NCBI RefSeq assembly: GCF_000348745.1
Contig: NC_020812.1
Span: 1,807,444-1,871,443 of the forward strand
Direction of reading: 5' to 3'
Origin: Micavibrio aeruginosavorus EPB
GTDB taxonomy: Bacteria; Pseudomonadota; Alphaproteobacteria; Micavibrionales; Micavibrionaceae
DNA length: 64,000 nt
Part shown: positions 1 through 9,084 of the stretch, piece by piece
How the letters are laid out: every line of letters begins with the position of its first letter
Numbering within the stretch: the stretch's first letter is position 1
Made by a program: the position numbers and the translations under genes
The notes under the pieces: generated by a model
Databases searched by the model: none
What the model saw: the letters and a program-made list of their open reading frames with translations, nothing else
What the model was told of the DNA's origin: nothing

Positions 1-790
<790 letters not shown>

Positions 791-796
791 TTATCC

Positions 797-825
797 TGTA
801 TAGCAGAGAAAAAATGGCTTTTCAC
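797..825 (-). promoter_or_regulatory. Possible mreB promoter
   Basis: On the minus strand GTGAAA (820-825) and TATACA (797-802) are 17 bases apart, about 50 bases ahead of the mreB start and downstream of the rpmJ terminator. Each box matches the sigma-70 consensus at four of six bases, so this is a weak, position-supported guess. Confidence 0.3.
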
Positions 826-851
826 CTGCTTTTCTTCATTATTGCGGACAT

Positions 852-886
852 GAAAAAAGGCTGGCGGCACCAACAGTGTCCCAGCC
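852..886 (-). terminator. Rho-independent terminator of rpmJ
   Basis: On the minus strand GGCTGG (881-886) pairs with CCAGCC (859-864), followed by a run of six T (853-858). It lies 24 bases beyond the rpmJ stop codon. Confidence 0.75.
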
Positions 887-910
887 TCTGATCCTGTGTC
901 ACAAGAGCAA

Positions 911-1036
911 TTAGCCCTGACGCACTTTCATGCGCGGGTTTTTCTTGTTGATGATGTATACGCGGCCACGGCGACGCACCATTTTGCAGTTGCGGTCACG
1001 GGATTTCAGCGTTTTCAGCGAGTTCACGACTTTCAT
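911..1036 (-). CDS. rpmJ: 50S ribosomal protein L36
   Basis: Small basic component of the large ribosomal subunit. The 41-residue product begins [15 protein letters not shown] and ends [11 protein letters not shown], the longer form common in alphaproteobacteria (usual length 41). It keeps one cysteine ([14 protein letters not shown]) and lacks the full zinc-binding cysteine set of the short 37-38 residue form. It stands alone between DUF3307 and mreB, with its own terminator. It was found by direct translation because it is very short. Confidence 0.95.
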   Translation of the reverse strand: MKVVNSLKTLKSRDRNCKMVRRRGRVYIINKKNPRMKVRQG

Positions 1037-1166
1037 GGCACAATTCCATATATGTCCAAAATTCTTACAGAGGCCGCACAATAGCCATCGCCCGCCCCCC
1101 TGTCAAGCGTTCCTGCCCGACTTTTTTAAGAAAGAAAACGTATGTTTATCAAAGCATTAGGAAGGA

Positions 1167-1559
1167 TCAGGCCGCCACGCTCAGTAAAACAAGCATGATA
1201 TAAGCGAAATGAGTCAGGTTATGGGCCTCCTGATCCAGCCCAAACGACCACCAGAACCATCGGTCATTCGGGCCCCAGCCATACCGGCGGGTCACCATCC
1301 CCTTGGTCCGGTCAATCGTTCCATGCACCACGCAATCCACCAATCCCAGCCACCACAGGCCCGGCGCGAAGACCAACATTATCAAAAATGTCATCGCCCC
1401 ATGAATAACCGCATGGATCGCCAGAGCCGTATAGCCCGCAAGCCCGGGCGCGCCCTTGTTCATCGCCATCCAGTCGGTTTGCAGCAGGAAATCCCCCGCA
1501 AACTGCTTGGCACGGAAGGTGATATAGAGCAGCGGTAAAAGAATAACCCACGATGTCAT
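1167..1559 (-). CDS. DUF3307 family membrane protein
   Basis: A 130-residue integral membrane protein of unknown function. Family marks seen: a conserved start with K-Q-F-x-G-D-F-L-L-Q (about residues 18-27), a histidine-containing helix (AIHAVIHG), and a C-terminal DQEAHNLTHFAY segment. Three or four hydrophobic stretches are visible. DUF3307 proteins are often encoded near SatD-like regulators, but none is seen here. It is transcribed away from the CNB-EAL gene, so the two share a short intergenic control region. Confidence 0.75.
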   Translation of the reverse strand: MTSWVILLPLLYITFRAKQFAGDFLLQTDWMAMNKGAPGLAGYTALAIHAVIHGAMTFLIMLVFAPGLWWLGLVDCVVHGTIDRTKGMVTRRYGWGPNDRWFWWSFGLDQEAHNLTHFAYIMLVLLSVAA

Positions 1560-1587
1560 ACATATGTCCCCGTCATCGGCCCCTGCA

Positions 1588-1618
1588 TATAATTATGGAA
1601 GCAATCTGCGATGCCGTC
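1588..1618 (+). promoter_or_regulatory. Possible -10 box and translation start region upstream of the CNB-EAL gene
   Basis: A perfect TATAAT lies at 1588-1593, but no good -35 box is found 16-18 bases upstream. GGAAG at 1598-1602 precedes an ATG at 1611 with 8 bases between them. That ATG opens a 63-codon frame that stops at 1802 and is not in frame with the CNB-EAL coding sequence. Confidence 0.3.
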
Positions 1619-1752
1619 CAGCAAAGGATTGATTTCGTACGATTGCACCCGTTTTGTTAACCATCCATTCACCGACCTGCCCCATTATGGTGTGGGGGAA
1701 ATGCCCGAATACTCTGTTGCGACCATCACTTCAAAACCTGCGGACTTCGACT

Positions 1753-2994
1753 TTGACAAAATCCGATTCAAACGGCGCCAGCCATTCCAAACGCAGCTTT
1801 GACACCGGCGAAATCATCATGCGCCAGGGTGATGCGGGCGATTGCGCCTATATCATCGAAGAAGGCACCGTCGAAATTCTGATCGAAAAACCCGATGGCC
1901 GTGTTCAGCACGTGGGCACGCGTGGTCCCGGCGCATTGATCGGCGAAATGGCCATTGTTGACAGCGCACCCCGCACCGCAACCGTGCGCGCATTGAAACC
2001 ATGCAAGATGCTGGAAATCACGATGGAGGATTTCACCAGCCGCCTGACCGGCACCGATCCGGTCATGCAAATGATTATGCAGGTGATCCTGACCCGGTAT
2101 CGCGATACGCTGACACGCGCCGATATTTTACACGACAGCGATTCATTCCCGCCCCCAGAAATGCTGGAACAGGATCTGGCGGAAAAAGCCGATGTTGTTG
2201 AATCCATCAAAATCGCCAACGAATTTCAAACCGCGCTGGAAAAGGGCGAACTGTCCCTGCACTATCAACCGATCATTGATTTGACGCGCGGCAATGTTGT
2301 CGGGTTCGAAGCGTTGATGCGCTGGATCCACCCGGAGAAGGGATTTATTTCCCCCGGCGTCTTTATTCCCATCGCCGAAAAGAATGGATTGATTGTTCAG
2401 GCCAGCCGTTGGGCGCTGGGTGAATCATGTCGCGCCCTGCGCCGGATCGAGGCCCGCGTTGGCGCCGATCGCGAAATGTATATGAGCGTCAACTTCTCCT
2501 CGACCGATTTCGCGTCGGAGAATTTTATCGACCACCTCTATAACATCATCAGCGAAAGCGATGTCCTGCCGACACAGGTCCGTTTGGAAATCACCGAACG
2601 CCTGCTGATTCAGCAACCGGATAACGCCAAAGCGATGTTGCAGATGTGCAAAGATGCCGGCATGGGCATTGCGATTGACGATTTCGGGACGGGATACTCC
2701 TCGCTCAGCTATCTCTACTACTTCCCGATTGATACGTTGAAAGTGGACCAAAGCTTCGTTCGCGCGATGCAGCGGGATGAAAAAAGCCTGGAACTGGTTA
2801 AATCCATCGTCGGGCTGGGCAAAAACATGAAAATGTCGATTATCGCCGAAGGTGTTGAAACTGTTGAAGAAGCCCGCCTGTTGCAGGATATGGGCTGTGA
2901 CAAGGTGCAGGGTTACTATTTTGCGAAACCGATGCCGGAAAAAGACGTCATCGAGTTCCTGCGCAATTATCAGCCGGTCAAATTGCGGGCGTAA
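1753..2994 (+). CDS. Cyclic-nucleotide-binding domain / EAL c-di-GMP phosphodiesterase
   Basis: Predicted cytoplasmic enzyme hydrolysing c-di-GMP to pGpG, with an N-terminal cNMP sensor. Residues about 15-130 form a CNB domain (GEIIMRQGDAGDCAYIIEEG, then a GEMAIVDSAPRTATV phosphate-binding cassette). Residues about 160-400 form the EAL domain with the signature EAL at 186-188, VNFSSTDF, LEITERLL, DDFGTGYSSL (D309, D310), the catalytic-glutamate segment IIAEGVET and QGYYF. All metal and catalytic positions I can recognise are present, so activity is likely. The start is uncertain: I chose TTG 1753; the frame is open back to 1654, and a different frame (1611-1802) looks equally coding upstream. 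It is next to a secreted adhesin-like gene and a cyclase-T1SS operon, which suggests a shared signalling role. Confidence 0.85.
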   Translation: MTKSDSNGASHSKRSFDTGEIIMRQGDAGDCAYIIEEGTVEILIEKPDGRVQHVGTRGPGALIGEMAIVDSAPRTATVRALKPCKMLEITMEDFTSRLTGTDPVMQMIMQVILTRYRDTLTRADILHDSDSFPPPEMLEQDLAEKADVVESIKIANEFQTALEKGELSLHYQPIIDLTRGNVVGFEALMRWIHPEKGFISPGVFIPIAEKNGLIVQASRWALGESCRALRRIEARVGADREMYMSVNFSSTDFASENFIDHLYNIISESDVLPTQVRLEITERLLIQQPDNAKAMLQMCKDAGMGIAIDDFGTGYSSLSYLYYFPIDTLKVDQSFVRAMQRDEKSLELVKSIVGLGKNMKMSIIAEGVETVEEARLLQDMGCDKVQGYYFAKPMPEKDVIEFLRNYQPVKLRA

Positions 2995-3023
2995 CACGCG
3001 CCCTACGCTTTTGAATTCTCATT

Positions 3024-3052
3024 AAAATCCGCAGGTTTTCTGCGGATTTTTT
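3024..3052 (+). terminator. Rho-independent terminator after the CNB-EAL gene
   Basis: TCCGCAG (3028-3034) pairs with CTGCGGA (3040-3046), followed by six T. A preceding AAAA extends the stem with the T run. It lies 30 bases past the stop codon. Confidence 0.85.
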
Positions 3053-3255
3053 AATGGATAAAATTTTATCTATATCCGCCTCAAGTCCTTCAAAGATTTC
3101 AATAAAATGCAGGACAATAATTACACGAAATTAAACAATGTCCGGGATAATGGGAGAATGCGGCACAGGTGTATGCACCCGTCCGCATCGTGTGCATCGC
3201 GGATCAAATGGGGATTTCGCGGGTGAATTTGGGGAATATCAAAGGGGTTTAAAAG

Positions 3256-6200
3256 ATGGCACGGAATATTGATGGCAGTGTCGAAGGCGTTTCCAGTTCC
3301 GATCAGGGAACAGTGAAAACAATCGATGCCAGCGGACAGACGAAAATCGATCTGCCGGATTCCAGCTTCATCACGGATGTAACGATGACGCGCGACGGGC
3401 AAGACCTGACCCTGCGCAATGATGATGGCCAAACCATCACCATCGAAAATTATTTCAGCGCCGACACCGCCCCCGTGTTGAGCAGCCCGAATGGCGCCAT
3501 CCTCAGCCCCGCGATGGTCAAATCTTTTGTTCACAGTGAAACCGCAGGACAATACGCGCAAATGGGCTCCGTCGATGACGTCAGCCCTGTTGGCGAAATC
3601 ACCGAATTGAATGGCAACGCAACCGTTACCCGCGCCGATGGCACAACCGAAACCATCACGCTGGGAACGAAAGTTTTCCAGGGTGACGTGATTGAAACGC
3701 AGGGTGATGGTGCGGTCAATATCACCTTCATCGATGAAACCAGCTTCGCCGTATCCGAAAACGCCAAACTGGCGATTGACGAATATATTTTCGACCCGGC
3801 CAGTGGATCGGGGAAAACGGATTTCTCGGTTTTGAAAGGCGTGTTCGTGTTTACGTCCGGACTGATCGGACGTGAAGATCCGGATGACGTGACAATCGAC
3901 ACCCCTGTCGGGTCCATCGGTATTCGCGGCACAACCATCATGGGCGATATCGACCCCAGCGGTCAGAGCCAGATCACCGTGGTCGAAGGGGCCATCGTCG
4001 TGCGCACCGAAGCGGGTGAACGCACATTGGCCGAACAATTCGAAACCGTCACACTGACCGGACAGGACAGCGAACCCGCCTATCAAGGCACGCTGGATGC
4101 CAACCGCGTGACCGATGATTACGGTGCCGTAAAATCCGTATCCGGTACGTTGTTCAGCGCCTTTGGGACGGGTGATGCCCCATCCGCGGACACCGCAGGC
4201 GAGGCCCCGGCCGATGCCGCCGCACCGGACGCGTCCGAAACGACCGTTCCCGAGGGTGAAGATGACGGTGCCGCACAGGAAAGCACCCCGGCAGAGACAG
4301 CCCCGCAACAAGATGGCGCGTTGAACGTTGCCCCCAAGACAGACACAGCTCTGGTCGGTGATGATAGCATGACCGGCGGACTGGATAGCGGGTTTGACCG
4401 CGCCGCCGATACGGGCACCACACTGACCAACGCAACAGGAACAGTCGGCAACACCGTTGGGACGATTGTAAACACAACGGGCGGGATCTTGGGATCCACA
4501 ACAACCAACACCGCGCCCGCCATCACAACACGACCAACGGACACAACCAGCCCGACCGATCCGTCTGTCCTGCCCAACACGGGCACGGATACGGGAACGG
4601 GTTCGGGCGGCGGGAGTGTGACAACACCGCCACCACCGACCTTGGCCCTGAACCTGAACATGCTTGGAAACCTGAGCGATATCAGTCTGTCCGGCGTTGT
4701 TGTCGGGACGGTGTCGACAACCGTGGCCTATACTGAAACATTGAACTTTGTTTTGAATTCCCCCTTAAGCGGCGGTGGGGATCCACTGTTCCAGCTGGTA
4801 TCCACGGGTCCGGATTCAGCCAATATCGTTCTGACCCCCGCGGGGGCCCTGCATCTACTGGCCAACCAGACTTATAATCTGAGCGTGACCGTGACCGAGC
4901 CATCCTCTGGACGCACGGCATCCACGGCCAACACCGCCCCGGTTATGGATGAGGCCGATATTTCCCTGAACGATATTCTGGGGGCCGGGTCCACAGCCGA
5001 TGGACGGTATATCCCGTCCATATCCGCGGGATCACACCACGCCCAAGCGGTGGCCGCCGTCGGCGATACGGATGGAAATGGCACCGCAAATTACATTTTT
5101 GCCAGCAACAATACGTTGTTCCTGGACGATAATGGCGGCAACATTTCACAATACAGCCTGTCAACACTGGGATTTGACAACACCGAGGGCCTGTCGATCA
5201 ACGGGGTCGGTGACGTGGATGGCGACGGACTTTTGGATTATATCGTCGGTGGCCGAAACACATCCAGTGGCGAAGGCCGCGCCGTATTGATCAGCGGAAA
5301 TGGCACCACATCCGGGGTCGATGGATCGTCAGGCGTAAGCCATTTTGGCCATGAAGCAATTGGTATTGGCGACATTAACGGCGATGGATATGCCGATGTG
5401 ATGATCACCTCCCCCAGTGCATCCGTCTATGGTAAGGCCGGAATTTATCTGGGTGGCAGTGATTTCAGCAATATTTTGACAACCACGCCGGATTACGTGA
5501 TCAACGGTCCGTCGACAAACAGCAATCTGGGCCGTGAAGCCGCCAGCCTGGGCGATTTGAATCAGGATGGATTTGACGATTTCGCTGTTACAGTACCGAA
5601 AACAGCCGGCGCCATGAACGGTGAAGTCTGGATTTATAACGGCGGCAACACATTAAACACGGCCACCCCGTTCAAAATCACCGGGTTGCAGACCGGATCC
5701 GACGGCGGATTGGGCCTGATCAATCTGGGCGACATGAACGGCGGGTATAAAAACGATTTCGCCATTTATGAAAGCGGAACCGACACAATTCACGTGGTCT
5801 TTGGTGAAGGAAAAACGTTCACCGCCGGTGGAACAACAACGATCAGTACCGTGTCTGATTTACGCATTACGGCCAGCGACGCCAATTCAAAAATTGAAGG
5901 CGGCGGCAGTGTTGGTGATTATAACGGTGATGGGCGCGATGACATGGCGGTTGCCGTTCGCACCGATTCCACGATGGATATTTACGTGGTTTACGGTCGC
6001 GCCGGTGTCGCAGGTTCGATTGATCTGGATAATTTGACATTGGAAAAACACCAATACGAACATATTCGCATCAATCTGGCCGACCCGGCTCTGGGACTGG
6101 GCAACCCCACGACCGACCCATTTGATGTTGAGATCACCGCGCTCGGCGACTTGAACGGCGACGGATATGATGATTTCGCCATTGGCACACCGGACAGCAA

Positions 6201-6816
6201 TGGTGGTGATGGTGGATTATACCTGATGTACGGACAATCCGATGGCGGTTTGACGTCCACCGGGCAAGCCCTGGTCACCGGAACAAACGCAACGGCCACG
6301 GCCGCGGGTCAGGCCGTTGTTGGAACGAACGCCAATGACACGTTGTCGGATGGCGGGACATTTTCGAACGTTGCCATTAATGGCGGTGCCGGGAATGACG
6401 TGATCACCCTCTTCTCGGCCAACACGCGTCACGTTGATGGTGGGTCGGGATACGATCAGGTTAAACTGAACAGTTCCGGCTTGATCGACCTGAGCGGTGC
6501 CGATGGAGGGGCGAGCAGCAACAGCCTGATGAACGTCGAGGAAATCACCTTGATGCAGGCGTCCAGCACATTAAAGATGGACATGGCCGACATTTTCAAA
6601 CTGTTGCAACAATCGGCCGATAACCAGCTTTATATCAACACCGAAGGAACATTGAGCGGATCCCTGCAATTATATGAAGGCGGCACGGTTGAATCCCTGA
6701 CCAATGCCGGGTTCACGCAAACCGGAACATCCAGCGTTGGCGGAACCGATTACAATGTGTTTGAAATGGGTGGGTACCAATTATATGTCGACACAAACGT
6801 CGCTGTGACCGTCTAA
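3256..6816 (+). CDS. Large secreted FecR-domain / FG-GAP beta-propeller / RTX-like protein (probable T1SS substrate)
   Basis: The 1186-residue product has no Sec signal. Residues 1-110 resemble the N-terminal module of large alphaproteobacterial T1SS adhesins (SSFITDVTMTRDGQDLTL; ENYFSADTAPVLSSPNGA). A FecR domain follows (about 118-260; DETSFAVSENAKLAIDEY), then an Ala/Glu/Thr/Pro-rich linker (about 300-460) and a cadherin-like stretch (about 460-555). Seven FG-GAP calcium loops follow (GDxxGDG type near residues 602, 651, 705, 764, 823, 886, 963), which is a full seven-bladed integrin-alpha-like propeller. Next come degenerate RTX motifs (NGGAGNDVITLF, HVDGGSGYDQV) and a glycine/aromatic C-terminus fitting a type I secretion signal. 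Blade 5 has an imperfect loop (DMNGGYKND). The T1SS operon is convergent with 3 bases between stops. A surface or released adhesin is inferred. Confidence 0.85.
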   Translation: MARNIDGSVEGVSSSDQGTVKTIDASGQTKIDLPDSSFITDVTMTRDGQDLTLRNDDGQTITIENYFSADTAPVLSSPNGAILSPAMVKSFVHSETAGQYAQMGSVDDVSPVGEITELNGNATVTRADGTTETITLGTKVFQGDVIETQGDGAVNITFIDETSFAVSENAKLAIDEYIFDPASGSGKTDFSVLKGVFVFTSGLIGREDPDDVTIDTPVGSIGIRGTTIMGDIDPSGQSQITVVEGAIVVRTEAGERTLAEQFETVTLTGQDSEPAYQGTLDANRVTDDYGAVKSVSGTLFSAFGTGDAPSADTAGEAPADAAAPDASETTVPEGEDDGAAQESTPAETAPQQDGALNVAPKTDTALVGDDSMTGGLDSGFDRAADTGTTLTNATGTVGNTVGTIVNTTGGILGSTTTNTAPAITTRPTDTTSPTDPSVLPNTGTDTGTGSGGGSVTTPPPPTLALNLNMLGNLSDISLSGVVVGTVSTTVAYTETLNFVLNSPLSGGGDPLFQLVSTGPDSANIVLTPAGALHLLANQTYNLSVTVTEPSSGRTASTANTAPVMDEADISLNDILGAGSTADGRYIPSISAGSHHAQAVAAVGDTDGNGTANYIFASNNTLFLDDNGGNISQYSLSTLGFDNTEGLSINGVGDVDGDGLLDYIVGGRNTSSGEGRAVLISGNGTTSGVDGSSGVSHFGHEAIGIGDINGDGYADVMITSPSASVYGKAGIYLGGSDFSNILTTTPDYVINGPSTNSNLGREAASLGDLNQDGFDDFAVTVPKTAGAMNGEVWIYNGGNTLNTATPFKITGLQTGSDGGLGLINLGDMNGGYKNDFAIYESGTDTIHVVFGEGKTFTAGGTTTISTVSDLRITASDANSKIEGGGSVGDYNGDGRDDMAVAVRTDSTMDIYVVYGRAGVAGSIDLDNLTLEKHQYEHIRINLADPALGLGNPTTDPFDVEITALGDLNGDGYDDFAIGTPDSNGGDGGLYLMYGQSDGGLTSTGQALVTGTNATATAAGQAVVGTNANDTLSDGGTFSNVAINGGAGNDVITLFSANTRHVDGGSGYDQVKLNSSGLIDLSGADGGASSNSLMNVEEITLMQASSTLKMDMADIFKLLQQSADNQLYINTEGTLSGSLQLYEGGTVESLTNAGFTQTGTSSVGGTDYNVFEMGGYQLYVDTNVAVTV

Positions 6817-6819
6817 CGC

Positions 6820-9078
6820 CTATTTCGACGTCGCTTCAAAAACACCGTCCCAGCCATCGCCGGGGCGGTTGTTTTTTAAGGTCCGAATACGGGACAGGAA
6901 TACATCATAATACCCGTTCATCTGCGCATTCGATGCCGACCGCGCCTGAACCAAGGCCTGTTCCGCACCGTCAAAATCCGCCGCCCGGTACAGATCAAGC
7001 ATGGATTGATGCGCGACCATCCAAGCCATAAAATCTGGCGTCATGGCATAGGATTCATCACCGACCAACGTAAAGATGCGCACGGGTTCTGTTTTCCCCT
7101 TCACGCGCAGCAAGTCCAGTTCGACAAAAGCCAAAGGCCCCGCCGCATTCTTCGTACGCTCCGACACCAGAATTTGCACACCATAAGCCTTGGTCTGCCC
7201 TTCCAGCCGCGAGGCCAGGTTCACGGAATCGCCCAAAGCAGAATACGCAAAACGTTGTTTCGATCCCATATTGCCGACGGATGTCATGCCCGTATTGACG
7301 CCGATTCCCGCGCTCAAGACCAAGGGCTTTTGTCCATTTTGTGCGGCCCGTTCCGCCAATGCGGCATTGATCGGGGCCAGCGCGTCATTCATCTGCAACG
7401 CCGTCAGGCAGGCGCGGCGCGCATGGTCCGGGTCATCCAGCGGCGCGTTCCAGAACGCCATCATGGCGTCCCCCATATATTTGTCGATGGTGCCCCGATT
7501 TTCCATGACCAATGACGACATCGGCGTCAGGAAATCATTCATCAGCTGGATCAGCTCTTCCGGGCTCAACCGTTCGGAAATACTGGTGAAGCCGCGAATA
7601 TCCGTAAACATGATGGACAGTTCACGCACTTCCCCGCCCAAACGCAGCTTGTCCGGGTCGTTGGTCAGCTCCTTCATATAGTCGGGCGAAATATACAGGC
7701 CAAACGCCTGACGAATCTGGCGGCGATCGGCCTCCATCCGGATATAGGCCAACAAGGCGGACGCCATAAAAATCACGCCCAGCGCCAGGGACGGATAAAA
7801 CACATCAATCAACTGGCCATGATTCAGGAAGGCATACCACCCGCCATACACCCCACCCCCGACCAGCAGGGTCACCATCGCCGCCTGACCAAAGGCCCCG
7901 ATAAACGGTGCCAAGCCGACGATCAATAACCCCGCGACCAGGATGGCCACAGCCTCCAGCCCCTCAACCTCGATTGAGCGGTGCAGGAATTTTTCCTGCA
8001 AAATCTGGTCAATAATATTCAGGTGAACCTCAACCCCCGGACGGAATACGTCCAATGGCGTGGCCCGGATATCTTTTAGTCCGATGGCGCTGGTTCCGAT
8101 CAAAACGATTTTACTGCGGATCAGGGACGGATCGACCGTGCCATCCAGAACGCTGGCCGCCGACACATACCAATCGTCGCGCGACTTGGCGAAATAGGCG
8201 AGGAAATTGCCCTGTGCATCCGTGGGAATCAGAACCTTGTTTTTCAGGAAGCGTAGCCCCTCTACCCCGAAGCGGCTGGAATCCAGTTCCGCAAACCGCT
8301 CATCCGCCAATTCAATGGACAGGGCCTTTTCACCCAACAGATAACGCACAACCTCCAACGACAAGGACGGATAGAAGAAGGATATATCACCCCCATCCTT
8401 GCCCTGATCCTGCATCGCCACGACCATCGGCACGCGACGAATAACGCCATCGGTATCCGCCGTAACGAAGAAGCTGCCTTCGCCATAGGCCCCTTTGCTA
8501 ATCACGGGTAAATTGACCGTGGCATTGTTCATGATACGGACGTAACGCTCAGCATTTTTCTGGCTGAAAAAGGCTTTTTGCATGGGCCGATTGCCGGTTT
8601 CTTCGGTGACGAAGGAAAATCCGGTAATGACATTGCCCGCCTTGGCGATGGCGTCCCCGAAAACCGTGTCGTTATCGGGCAATTTCTCAATCGCTGCGCG
8701 CAAATCACCGGCCCCGTCTTCCGTCGGTATATAAGAGAGCAGACGTTGCGGGCTGACCCGATCATGTTCAGGAAAAACGGTATCGAACGCGATGACCAAC
8801 GCGCCCTGCTCATTCAATTTCTCAACCAACTGCGCCAGCACATCGCGCGGCCAGGGCCATTGCCCCAATTCAGGCCGCGCCATTGATGCTTCGTCAATAT
8901 CGACAATCACCACATTATTGCCGGGATCGCGTGGCTTCAGAATATTGTAGTAATCAAAGGTAAAATGACGAATTTCCTGCCGCCAGCGGGCGTTGGAAAA
9001 ACTCAACCCCACAGCCACCGCCACCAAAACCAGCAGCAGGCACAAATGGAACCAGCGATTGATGGCAAGGCGCATCAT
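6820..9078 (-). CDS. CHASE2-domain class III adenylate/guanylate cyclase
   Basis: The 752-residue membrane protein starts with one transmembrane helix, followed by a large extracytoplasmic CHASE2 sensor (about 30-370; KPRDPGNNVVIVDIDEAS, WPWPRDVLAQLVEKL). Three further membrane helices (about 375-450) lead to a cytoplasmic class III cyclase domain. The two metal-binding aspartates are present (D493 in MFTDIRGFT, D537 in KYMGDAMMAFW), as is SALGDSVNLASRLEG with the base-contacting Asp and transition-state Asn/Arg. I cannot firmly tell cAMP from cGMP output. It is the last gene of the tolC-ABC-hlyD operon, 6 bases after hlyD, so it is made together with the secretion machine. Confidence 0.92.
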   Translation of the reverse strand: MMRLAINRWFHLCLLLVLVAVAVGLSFSNARWRQEIRHFTFDYYNILKPRDPGNNVVIVDIDEASMARPELGQWPWPRDVLAQLVEKLNEQGALVIAFDTVFPEHDRVSPQRLLSYIPTEDGAGDLRAAIEKLPDNDTVFGDAIAKAGNVITGFSFVTEETGNRPMQKAFFSQKNAERYVRIMNNATVNLPVISKGAYGEGSFFVTADTDGVIRRVPMVVAMQDQGKDGGDISFFYPSLSLEVVRYLLGEKALSIELADERFAELDSSRFGVEGLRFLKNKVLIPTDAQGNFLAYFAKSRDDWYVSAASVLDGTVDPSLIRSKIVLIGTSAIGLKDIRATPLDVFRPGVEVHLNIIDQILQEKFLHRSIEVEGLEAVAILVAGLLIVGLAPFIGAFGQAAMVTLLVGGGVYGGWYAFLNHGQLIDVFYPSLALGVIFMASALLAYIRMEADRRQIRQAFGLYISPDYMKELTNDPDKLRLGGEVRELSIMFTDIRGFTSISERLSPEELIQLMNDFLTPMSSLVMENRGTIDKYMGDAMMAFWNAPLDDPDHARRACLTALQMNDALAPINAALAERAAQNGQKPLVLSAGIGVNTGMTSVGNMGSKQRFAYSALGDSVNLASRLEGQTKAYGVQILVSERTKNAAGPLAFVELDLLRVKGKTEPVRIFTLVGDESYAMTPDFMAWMVAHQSMLDLYRAADFDGAEQALVQARSASNAQMNGYYDVFLSRIRTLKNNRPGDGWDGVFEATSK
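6844..6877 (+). terminator. Terminator of the secreted-protein gene, inside the 3' end of the convergent cyclase gene
   Basis: ACCGTCCC (6844-6851) pairs with GGGGCGGT (6862-6869; one G-T wobble), then TG and six T (6872-6877) on the plus strand. It is 28 bases past the stop of the 1186-codon gene and overlaps the last codons of the cyclase on the other strand. Confidence 0.6.
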
Positions 9079-9084
9079 CAGCGA

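Noticed and set aside
3121-4311. Long minus-strand open frame (396 codons) opposite the FecR protein
   Set aside because: It is the antisense shadow of a clearly coding repeat-rich gene; it has Gly/Cys/Phe-rich composition and no ribosome site.
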